This document shows positions 1 to 4,899 of a stretch of 7,134 bases of DNA, piece by piece; the stretch's first letter is position 1, and every line of letters starts with the position of its first letter. The notes beneath the pieces were generated by a model, which saw only the letters and a program-made list of their open reading frames with translations, made no database searches and had not been told where the DNA came from. Origin of the DNA: Patescibacteria group bacterium (GTDB taxonomy: Bacteria > Patescibacteriota > Andersenbacteria > UBA10190); contig JACZRJ010000022.1 in the NCBI GenBank assembly GCA_022574795.1, positions 1 to 7,134 of the forward strand, read 5' to 3'. Position numbers and translations under genes: made by a program.

Positions 1-245
1 CTAAGGATCACCCCAGAATAGCAGCTCGCATGCAAGTCACCAGTGACCTCTATAGTAACTGGGGCGTTACTGTCGAACACTTCACGGTCGAGGGCAAAAC
101 CCTGGTCGAGAAAATATTCCTGGCCGTCACCTTGGGCCTCTGGACCTCATACTACCTAGCTCTAGCCAACGGCCTTGACCCAATTCCGGTCGAAGGTGTT
201 GAAGATTTCAAAGCCAAGCTCAAAGAAGTCGCCGGAGAGAATTAA
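1..245 (+). CDS. C-terminal end of a bifunctional phosphoglucose/phosphomannose isomerase (5' end outside window)
   Basis: Eighty residues are visible, in the frame that is open from base 3; the gene starts left of the window. The ATG at 30 is internal, because the frame stays open upstream of it and the residues before it (KDHPRIAAR) fit the fold. The tail has a YYLALANGLDPIPVEGVEDFK segment. From family knowledge this resembles the C-terminal domain of bacterial bifunctional glucose/mannose-6-phosphate isomerases, SIS-fold cytoplasmic enzymes whose tail typically reads YLAL-x-x-G-x-DP-x-PV and then an acidic helix. The reaction would be Fru-6-P to Glc-6-P or Man-6-P, feeding glycolysis and nucleotide-sugar synthesis. 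That fits the phosphomannomutase at the other end of the window. The stop is TAA. The active-site SIS domain is not visible, so the call rests on the tail only. Confidence 0.8.
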   Translation, partial: KDHPRIAARMQVTSDLYSNWGVTVEHFTVEGKTLVEKIFLAVTLGLWTSYYLALANGLDPIPVEGVEDFKAKLKEVAGEN

Positions 246-274
246 ACAAAGACCGCGGTGATATTTTGCCAGCG

Positions 275-293
275 TTGATGGCCTGCACATCAA
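275..293. terminator. Small hairpin between convergent genes, possible weak bidirectional terminator
   Basis: TTGATG (275-280) pairs with CATCAA (288-293) around a 7-nt loop. It lies in the 51-nt gap between the isomerase stop and the stop of the leftward small gene, beginning just past both. Neither strand has a clean U tract after it; ATATTTTG lies to its left. The position fits a terminator, but the stem is short, so this is a weak call. Confidence 0.3.
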
Positions 294-296
294 GTC

Positions 297-467
297 CTAT
301 TTAGCGTAGTAATCCTCGTCTTCATCAGCACCATGCTCACCATCAGTACACGTACATGGCGTTAAGGCCTGATCTTCTTTGAGACAATCCTTATTCTTAC
401 ACACCCCAGATTGGTCTGAAACATCCCGACATTCCGTGCAGGTGTAATGCTCTCCCTCGTCACTCAT
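297..467 (-). CDS. Small acidic six-cysteine protein, possibly zinc-binding (56 aa)
   Basis: The frame starts at ATG (467-465) and ends at TAG (299-297). It encodes 56 residues that begin MSDEGEHYTCTECRD and end EDEDYYAK. Cysteines lie at 10, 13, 23, 28, 38 and 40: a CxxC pair (CTEC), a CxxxxC pair (CKNKDC) and a CxC pair (CTC), with histidines at 7 and 45. This pattern suggests a minimal zinc ribbon or knuckle, which is inference; I do not recognise a named family. The protein is strongly acidic, mainly at its two ends, and has no signal peptide or membrane segment. The main reason to accept so short a gene is a perfect AAGGAGGT Shine-Dalgarno sequence 9 nt before the ATG. It converges with the isomerase gene and is divergent from tRNA-Leu. 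Function unknown. Confidence 0.75.
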   Translation of the reverse strand: MSDEGEHYTCTECRDVSDQSGVCKNKDCLKEDQALTPCTCTDGEHGADEDEDYYAK

Positions 468-476
468 CGTAAGAAC

Positions 477-484
477 ACCTCCTT
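477..484 (-). promoter_or_regulatory. Perfect Shine-Dalgarno sequence of the six-cysteine small gene
   Basis: The minus strand reads AAGGAGGT, fully complementary to the usual 16S rRNA 3' end, followed by a 9-nt spacer and ATG at 467. It decides both the reality and the start of the small gene. No other gene in the window whose start is visible has a comparable site. Confidence 0.85.
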
Positions 485-522
485 AGATACTAGTAAGTAA
501 TCGATTAAGCTAATAGAACTGA

Positions 523-552
523 AGTATAGTGCCACGAAACGTCCACCACCAA
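523..552 (-). promoter_or_regulatory. Possible promoter of the six-cysteine small gene
   Basis: On the minus strand TATACT (528-523) is a 5/6 match to the -10 box, with a poor -35 candidate TTGGTG (552-547) at 18 nt. It would give a leader of about 50 nt before the small gene. The overlapping plus-strand TATAGT (525-530) could equally be the -10 of a promoter reading toward tRNA-Leu, so the direction is uncertain. Confidence 0.3.
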
Positions 553-601
553 TACCAGCCGCGTTGCGGGGTAGTCCAAAGCTTAGTACCGTAGTTGCGC
601 A

Positions 602-685
602 GGGGATGTGGTGGAACTGGTAGACACGCAGCGTTCAGAGCGCTGTGAGCATTAGCTCGTGGAGGTTCGAGTCCTCTCATCCCCA
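602..685 (+). tRNA. tRNA-Leu (anticodon CAG)
   Basis: A complete class II tRNA can be folded by eye. The acceptor stem is GGGGATG (602-608) with CATCCCC (678-684) and discriminator A at 685. The anticodon stem is CAGCG/CGCTG (629-633 with 641-645) around loop TTCAGAG, giving anticodon CAG at 636-638, which reads the leucine codon CUG. The long variable arm GAGC-ATTA-GCTC (647-658) is typical of Leu/Ser tRNAs. The T arm is GGAGG-TTCGAGT-CCTCT (661-677). The bases after the discriminator are CAA, so the CCA end is not fully encoded and must be added by a tRNA nucleotidyltransferase. Confidence 0.97.
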
Positions 686-718
686 CAATATCTCTCACCT
701 ACTCTTTTCCGTATACAT

Positions 719-746
719 TTGACAAATTATGTCAGTCTGCTACACT
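719..746 (+). promoter_or_regulatory. Strong sigma70-type promoter with extended -10, for RNase J
   Basis: A consensus -35 TTGACA (719-724), a 16-nt spacer and TACACT (741-746) are preceded by TGC (738-740), which gives an extended -10 motif. The predicted transcription start is near 752-754, leaving an untranslated leader of about 100 nt before the RNase J ATG at 857. It lies downstream of tRNA-Leu, so RNase J is probably transcribed independently of the tRNA. Confidence 0.75.
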
Positions 747-768
747 AACATTTGGAATATTAAAAATT

Positions 769-832
769 GAATCGTGACAGGCGAGAGAGCAGCCGCAGTG
801 CAAACTAAATGCCTTTTCGCGTTTTACGATTC
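769..832 (+). promoter_or_regulatory. Long imperfect hairpin in the RNase J leader
   Basis: GAATCGTGA (769-777) pairs with TTTACGATTC (arm 824-832): seven Watson-Crick pairs, a G-U and an A-U. After a 3x3 internal loop, GCGAGAG (781-787) pairs with TTTTCGC (814-820) with two G-U pairs. The apical part contains short GCA/TGC options. The hairpin fills most of the leader between the predicted start of transcription and the RNase J start codon. It matches no riboswitch family that I recognise. A role in feedback control by RNase J is only inference. Confidence 0.45.
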
Positions 833-856
833 CTGATTGAAAAAGAAAACAACTAA
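809..856 (+). CDS. Possible 15-codon leader peptide upstream of RNase J
   Basis: ATG at 809 opens a frame for MPFRVLRFLIEKENN and ends at TAA (854-856), directly abutting the RNase J ATG at 857 in the same frame. Its start is preceded by AACTAA, and so is the RNase J start. It has no Shine-Dalgarno sequence, and RNase J has only the purine run AAAAAGAAAA, so termination-reinitiation at TAAATG could couple the two. The 3' arm of the leader hairpin lies inside this frame, so its translation would open the hairpin. There is no homology evidence; it may be a chance frame. Confidence 0.25.
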   Translation: MPFRVLRFLIEKENN

Positions 857-2815
857 ATGACAACAGACTCGAGCCGCAAGGCATCGTCGGGTTCAGGCCA
901 ACCAACGCCTCCACCCGTACGGCCTACGACTAACAATAGACGTACAACCGCATTACCAAAAGCTAATCAGCGCCCCAGACCCAGCGCTAATCAACGCTCC
1001 AAACCATCTCGGTCGGCCCCAGCCAAGCGAGGCGCTGGCGCTAGTCGTGGACCTCGCGGACGCGGTCCGCGTAGCTCTGGCATACATTTTGGCCCCTCGC
1101 GCAGCAAACAATTCCAAAGCATAAAACAACCTCCGCGCAATCCTGACGCCATGTACCTCTTGCCGCTCGGCGGACTTGAGGAAATTGGACGTAACTCGGC
1201 TGTCGTCGAATACAAAAGTGACATCATCCTGATCGATCTAGGCCTAATGTTCCCGACTGAACAAATGTATGGCATTGACTACATCATTCCTGACATTTCC
1301 CCCCTGCACGGCAAGGAGAAACATATTAAGGGCGTGATCATCACGCACGCTCACTACGACCACTTCGGCGCCGTGCCCCATCTCATCCCCAAGCTGGGAA
1401 ATCCACCAATCTACGGCTCCGAATTCACCATGAAGTTGGTCGAAAAGCGCCAGGCCGATTTTCCTAATTATGCCCAGCCAACGGTAAATATCGTACAGCG
1501 AAAGGAAATCTTTAAACTAGGTAAGTTTGAGATCGAAACTTTCCACGTCAATCATTCGGTGCCAAATGCCTTCGGTGTTGTGGTTCGCACGCCAGCCGGG
1601 TCAATCGCTTTTACCGGAGACTTTAAATTCGACAATCATCCCGTTAATGATCTGCCCGCCGACGAGGAGCACATTAAAGAGTTGAGCAAGAAAGGTGTAA
1701 GCGTGCTGTACACCGATTCCACGGGAGCCGAGCGCGAAGGACATTCGCTTTCCGAATCGACGATTGAAAGCAACATGGAGAATATCTTTAAGAAACACCC
1801 CAATCAGCGCATCATCGCCGCGACGTTCTCCTCAATGATCGATCGCCTCCAGCAACTCATCTCCCTAGCCGAGAAATATGGACGAAAAGTGGCTGTTGAT
1901 GGCTACTCGATGAAGACGAATGTAGAAATCGCCCGTGAAATAGGCTTCATGAAGGTAAAAAGTGGCACTCTTATTAGCACTGACGAAAGCAACAAACTGT
2001 CACCCGGTAAAGTTCTAATCCTTTGTACGGGAGCTCAAGGCGAAGACAACGCTGTACTTAATCGCATCATTAATAAAGAGCATAAAAATCTGGAGCTCCA
2101 GGCCGGCGATATTGTCATCTTCTCCTCGTCCGTGATTCCAGGCAACGAAGCCTCTGTCCAAATGGTCAAAGACCAAATCTACAAACAAGGAGCTGAGGTC
2201 GTTCACTACAAAATGATGGATATCCACTCTGGAGGTCACGGCCATCGCGAGGACTTGCAACACATGATCGACCTGATGAAGCCCGATTATCTAATCCCCG
2301 CTCATGGTTACTTTAGCTTCCGTGCCGAACACGCCAAAATGGCTGTGGCCAATGGCTTTGATCGCAATCACGTCTTACTACCCGCCAATGGCGAGGTTGT
2401 TGAAATCATGCCAGGCAAAGTCCGACTCAATAAAGAAAAGTATGAAATTAAACACATTATGGTCGACGGTCTCGGCGTCGGTGACGTGGGTAATGTCGTT
2501 TTACGAGATAGGCAATTACTCGCTTCCGACGGCATGGTTGTCGTCATCGCCACGATTGATGGCAGAACCGGTAAAATTATCGGCGAGCCTGATTTGATCT
2601 CCCGCGGTTTTGTGTACCTCAAAGAACACCAACAGTTGATCAATGATACTCGTCAACAAATCCGTAAAGTGATCGAGAGTCAATCCGGCAAAAAGCATGG
2701 CGGTGCTCCCAACTGGCCACACCTCAAATCAAATCTACGCGACTCAATCGGCGAATTCCTTTTTCAGAAAACTGAGCGCCGCCCGATGGTGCTGCCAGTG
2801 ATCATTGAGGTCTAG
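857..2815 (+). CDS. rnj: Ribonuclease J with a basic disordered N-terminal extension
   Basis: This is a 652-residue metallo-beta-lactamase/beta-CASP nuclease, which in other bacteria does 5'-3' exonucleolytic and endonucleolytic mRNA decay and rRNA maturation in the cytoplasm. The core starts near M99 (MYLLPLGGLEEIGRN). The metal-site motif HAHYDH is at 164-169, HVNHSVPNAFG at 230-240, TGDFKFD with D255, a DSTGAEREGHS segment, the beta-CASP parts SSMIDRLQQ and LCTGAQGE, HSGGHGHRED at 457-466, and PAHG with H483. The C-terminal domain follows (IATIDGRTGKIIG...ISRGFVY). Without the first 98 residues the length is about 554, close to B. subtilis RNase J1 (about 555). The extension is rich in R, P, S, Q, N and G and nearly free of acids. 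The start at 857 is forced: TAA precedes it in frame and no other Met occurs before residue 99. There is no clear Shine-Dalgarno sequence. Stop TAG. Confidence 0.96.
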   Translation: MTTDSSRKASSGSGQPTPPPVRPTTNNRRTTALPKANQRPRPSANQRSKPSRSAPAKRGAGASRGPRGRGPRSSGIHFGPSRSKQFQSIKQPPRNPDAMYLLPLGGLEEIGRNSAVVEYKSDIILIDLGLMFPTEQMYGIDYIIPDISPLHGKEKHIKGVIITHAHYDHFGAVPHLIPKLGNPPIYGSEFTMKLVEKRQADFPNYAQPTVNIVQRKEIFKLGKFEIETFHVNHSVPNAFGVVVRTPAGSIAFTGDFKFDNHPVNDLPADEEHIKELSKKGVSVLYTDSTGAEREGHSLSESTIESNMENIFKKHPNQRIIAATFSSMIDRLQQLISLAEKYGRKVAVDGYSMKTNVEIAREIGFMKVKSGTLISTDESNKLSPGKVLILCTGAQGEDNAVLNRIINKEHKNLELQAGDIVIFSSSVIPGNEASVQMVKDQIYKQGAEVVHYKMMDIHSGGHGHREDLQHMIDLMKPDYLIPAHGYFSFRAEHAKMAVANGFDRNHVLLPANGEVVEIMPGKVRLNKEKYEIKHIMVDGLGVGDVGNVVLRDRQLLASDGMVVVIATIDGRTGKIIGEPDLISRGFVYLKEHQQLINDTRQQIRKVIESQSGKKHGGAPNWPHLKSNLRDSIGEFLFQKTERRPMVLPVIIEV

Positions 2816-2824
2816 AGCCAACAT

Positions 2825-2842
2825 GTAGCTGCCCCGGGCTAC
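2825..2842 (+). repeat. First hairpin in the rnj-trpS gap
   Basis: GTAGC (2825-2829) pairs with GCTAC (2838-2842), extended by one T-G wobble, around a C-rich loop. It begins ten bases after the RNase J stop codon. No U tract follows, so it is not a standard terminator; it may stabilise or process the rnj-trpS transcript. Confidence 0.45.
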
Positions 2843-2845
2843 CTT

Positions 2846-2863
2846 GCCTGCCGACAGGCAGGC
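2846..2863. repeat. Perfect 7-bp palindromic hairpin, candidate dispersed repeat
   Basis: GCCTGCC (2846-2852) and GGCAGGC (2857-2863) form a perfect stem around a GACA tetraloop, 17 nt before the trpS ATG. No T run follows (CTGTTAGG), so readthrough into trpS is likely. Palindromes built on GCCTGCC/GGCAGGC are, as I recall, common intergenic repeats in Patescibacteria genomes. The window holds one decayed candidate copy at 6252-6274. Confidence 0.6.
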
Positions 2864-2880
2864 CTGTTAGGCTGAAAGAC

Positions 2881-3873
2881 ATGAACCTCCCTTCAGGCCA
2901 GACAATCTTATCAGGCATCCAACCTTCCGGAGTGCTCCACCTGGGCAACTACTTAGGTGCCATTAAACAATGGGTGGCTCTCCAGGATAATAATACGGCC
3001 TACTACTGCATCGTTGATGAACATGCCATCACGGTGCCGTACGACAAAGAGAAATTACCGGAATACATCCTCGATACCGCCGCCACCTATCTGGCGGCTG
3101 GCCTCGATCCAACCAAAAGTACCGTTTTCGTGCAATCACATGTTCCGGCCCACACTGAGCTGGCGTGGTTGTTAGGCACACTCACTCCCCTGGGCGAGCT
3201 CAAACGGATGACACAATTTAAGGAAAAGGAAAATAAGCAACAAGCTGAATCAAACCTCGGCCTCTTCGCCTATCCAGTACTACAGGCGGCGGACATATTG
3301 CTCTACCAGGCGGATCTGGTGCCCGTCGGCGAGGATCAAACCCAGCACATCGAACTCACTCGTGATATCGCTAAGCGCTTCAATAACAAGTTCGGTGAGT
3401 CTTTCACTATCCCCAAAGCCTATCTGCCAGAAGGCACGTCCCGGATTATGTCACTGTCGGACCCAACGGCGAAAATGAGCAAGAGCGATCTTGATAAAAG
3501 CTACATTGCTCTGACCGATGAACCTGATGCAATTCGCCAAAAAATTAAGAGTGCCGTCACTGAAACTGAGCCGGTCATTTCCTTTACTAAGAGCGGTCCA
3601 GCCGTACAAAATCTTCTACAAATCTATGAAGCCTTCAGCCAATTATCACGTCCAGCCATCGAAGAGAAACTTAGTACCGGCGGTCATCAAAAACTCAAAG
3701 AGTCTTTAGCTGACATTATTATTGAGCACCTGCAACCACTGCAAGAGAAATATGCTGACCTGAGATCAGACGAAACTGCACTCAAGAAGGTCCTAGCCGC
3801 TGGCGCCGCCAAAGCCAACGAGGTTGCTTCTAAAACATTGCATCTGGTCAAAGAAAAAATGGGGCTGGCCTAG
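2881..3873 (+). CDS. trpS: Tryptophanyl-tRNA synthetase
   Basis: This is a 330-residue class Ic aminoacyl-tRNA synthetase, the usual bacterial length (about 328-335). It charges tRNA-Trp with tryptophan using ATP. The Rossmann fold opens with ILSGIQPSGVLHLGNYLGA, holding the HIGH-type signature HLGN (20-23). The tryptophan pocket and dimer segment YPVLQAADILLYQADLVPVGEDQTQHIELTRD carries GEDQ at 150-153. The second signature KMSKS is at 198-202. The C-terminal helical part (DAIRQKIKSAVT...) is complete. The ATG start is right because the first beta strand follows within eight residues. Ribosome binding is weak (AGG nine bases upstream). It lies 65 nt after rnj with tandem hairpins between; no separate promoter is evident, so cotranscription is likely. 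Stop TAG; no terminator seen. Confidence 0.97.
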   Translation: MNLPSGQTILSGIQPSGVLHLGNYLGAIKQWVALQDNNTAYYCIVDEHAITVPYDKEKLPEYILDTAATYLAAGLDPTKSTVFVQSHVPAHTELAWLLGTLTPLGELKRMTQFKEKENKQQAESNLGLFAYPVLQAADILLYQADLVPVGEDQTQHIELTRDIAKRFNNKFGESFTIPKAYLPEGTSRIMSLSDPTAKMSKSDLDKSYIALTDEPDAIRQKIKSAVTETEPVISFTKSGPAVQNLLQIYEAFSQLSRPAIEEKLSTGGHQKLKESLADIIIEHLQPLQEKYADLRSDETALKKVLAAGAAKANEVASKTLHLVKEKMGLA

Positions 3874-4011
3874 CTCACACGTTAAGGTTTGCTTCTGCCT
3901 GCCCGGCTGACAATTATACCAAGCGCGCCAACCACCGTACGCAGCCAGTATCAAAACAGCTAATTTCGTTATCCTTAGGCCCAAACGACCAAGTCTACGA
4001 GCCATAATCAT
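3793..4011 (-). CDS. Doubtful small membrane protein ORF, antisense to the trpS end
   Basis: This is a 72-codon frame that starts MIMARRLGRLGLRITK and continues with a hydrophobic run (LAVLILAAYGGW, about residues 17-28), then a polar tail with cysteines at 34, 45 and 60. The Arg/Lys-rich start followed by a hydrophobic stretch resembles a single N-in membrane helix, though it is short. In favour: GGAAGG lies six bases before the ATG, and a promoter-like pair lies at 4103-4077. Against: its last 81 bases run antisense through the trpS 3' end, and I recognise no family. If it is not real, the 231-nt gap 3874-4104 holds no gene. Confidence 0.25.
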   Translation of the reverse strand: MIMARRLGRLGLRITKLAVLILAAYGGWRAWYNCQPGRQKQTLTCELGQPHFFFDQMQCFRSNLVGFGGASG

Positions 4012-4056
4012 GATACGCCTTCCGTGTCAGTGAAAAGAACCAGCGAAGAGAACAGA

Positions 4057-4084
4057 TTGACGATACGTCCCTAACTAATATAGC
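4057..4084 (+). promoter_or_regulatory. Possible promoter for the inositol-phosphatase-family gene
   Basis: TTGACG (4057-4062), a 16-nt spacer and TATAGC (4079-4084) would start transcription near 4091, only about 14 nt before the ATG at 4105. That short leader fits the lack of a Shine-Dalgarno sequence. The -35 is 5/6 and the -10 is 4/6 to consensus. Confidence 0.35.
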
Positions 4085-4103
4085 ATCCCAAGCAAGCTGT
4101 CGA
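4077..4103 (-). promoter_or_regulatory. Possible leftward promoter overlapping the rightward one
   Basis: On the minus strand TCGACA (4103-4098), a 15-nt spacer and TATATT (4082-4077), with TGC just before the -10, resemble an extended -10 promoter. The spacer is short. It would read toward the doubtful ORF at 4011-3793 and run antisense to trpS. Confidence 0.28.
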
Positions 4104-4104
4104 T

Positions 4105-4899
4105 ATGCCTAAACTATCTACTACCTCAATCCTAAACACGGCCAAACGAGCAGCCCGTGAAGCCGGGAAGATCACCACTCAGGCCTACGGGCAACATCAG
4201 TCCGTCACCTTCAAGAGCGATTACACTATTGTAACCAAAGTTGACCAGGCCGCCGAGCAAGCCATCATCAAAGTCATTACTCAGGAATTTCCTGAGCATG
4301 GTTTTATTTCCGAGGAGACCGGTGAACAAAAGGCCGACGCACCAGACATCTGGGTAATCGACCCCTTGGACGGCACTTCGAACTTTGTTCTTCAACTGCC
4401 CTATTGGTGCGTCTCCATCGCCCATCTCCACCACGGCACAGTCACCGCGGCAGTGGTCTATCAACCAGTCACCGACCAGTTATTTGCGGCTGCGGTGGAT
4501 AGTGGCGCAACCCTAAACGACGAATCAATTCAGGTTGGACAACTCTCTAAGCTTAAGGAAACAGTAACCGTACTCGGGCGAGGCTCTTCTGCCAAAGCCA
4601 AAGAGAGGCTACCAGATATTTTGAGCAAGCTAACCAACTTTGATCGTACCGAGCGTATCCCCGGCTCTTCTGCCTTAAACATCTGCTATACCGCCTGGGG
4701 TAAATTCGACACCTCGATTAACCTTAGCCCACACCTCCATGACATCGCCGCCGCCGTACTGATTGCTCAAGAAGCCGGTGCTAGAATCACTGACTTTGAC
4801 GGCCACAAGTGGCAACCCTCGCTATCCCACCCAGGCGAGTTCCTCGTTACCAATGAGGCTCTCCTGCCGCAAATCATCAAGTTACTGCAAGCTACCTAA
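4105..4899 (+). CDS. Inositol monophosphatase family phosphatase
   Basis: A 264-residue Mg-dependent phosphatase of the IMPase/SuhB fold. Motifs: FISEET with acidic ligands E70/E71; WVIDPLDGTSNF (83-94) with D86, D89 and T91; and HDIAAAVLIAQEAGARITDFDG with D213, the third metal-site aspartate. Length is normal for the family. The usual WDIAA is LHDIAA here, a small departure next to a conserved Asp. Substrates in the family include inositol-1-phosphate, other sugar phosphates, histidinol phosphate and PAP (3',5'-bisphosphate); the sequence alone does not decide between them. The neighbouring hexose-phosphate mutase suggests a sugar phosphate, which is inference. The start is the only Met in the protein. 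No Shine-Dalgarno sequence. Stop TAA overlaps the end of the convergent mutase gene by 8 bp. Confidence 0.92.
   Translation: MPKLSTTSILNTAKRAAREAGKITTQAYGQHQSVTFKSDYTIVTKVDQAAEQAIIKVITQEFPEHGFISEETGEQKADAPDIWVIDPLDGTSNFVLQLPYWCVSIAHLHHGTVTAAVVYQPVTDQLFAAAVDSGATLNDESIQVGQLSKLKETVTVLGRGSSAKAKERLPDILSKLTNFDRTERIPGSSALNICYTAWGKFDTSINLSPHLHDIAAAVLIAQEAGARITDFDGHKWQPSLSHPGEFLVTNEALLPQIIKLLQAT

Noticed and set aside
564..589. Promoter for tRNA-Leu: TTGCGG with TAGTAC
   Set aside because: The spacer is only 14 nt and both boxes are poor, so it is not a supportable call.
510..698. Leftward 62-codon ORF opposite tRNA-Leu (contains GMRGLEPPRA)
   Set aside because: It is the antisense of the tRNA. This kind of peptide is a well-known false prediction made from tRNA complements.
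732..914. Leftward 60-codon ORF across the RNase J promoter and leader
   Set aside because: It lies antisense to the promoter, leader and first codons of rnj, with no Shine-Dalgarno sequence and no recognisable protein features.
3896..3903. TGCCTGCC behind trpS as a third copy of the palindrome
   Set aside because: Only eight bases match and there is no palindrome or extended alignment; this is expected by chance.
4089..4099. CAAGCAAGCTG shared with 6266-6276, as a repeat
   Set aside because: An exact 11-mer pair is expected by chance in 7 kb counting both strands, and the flanks do not align.
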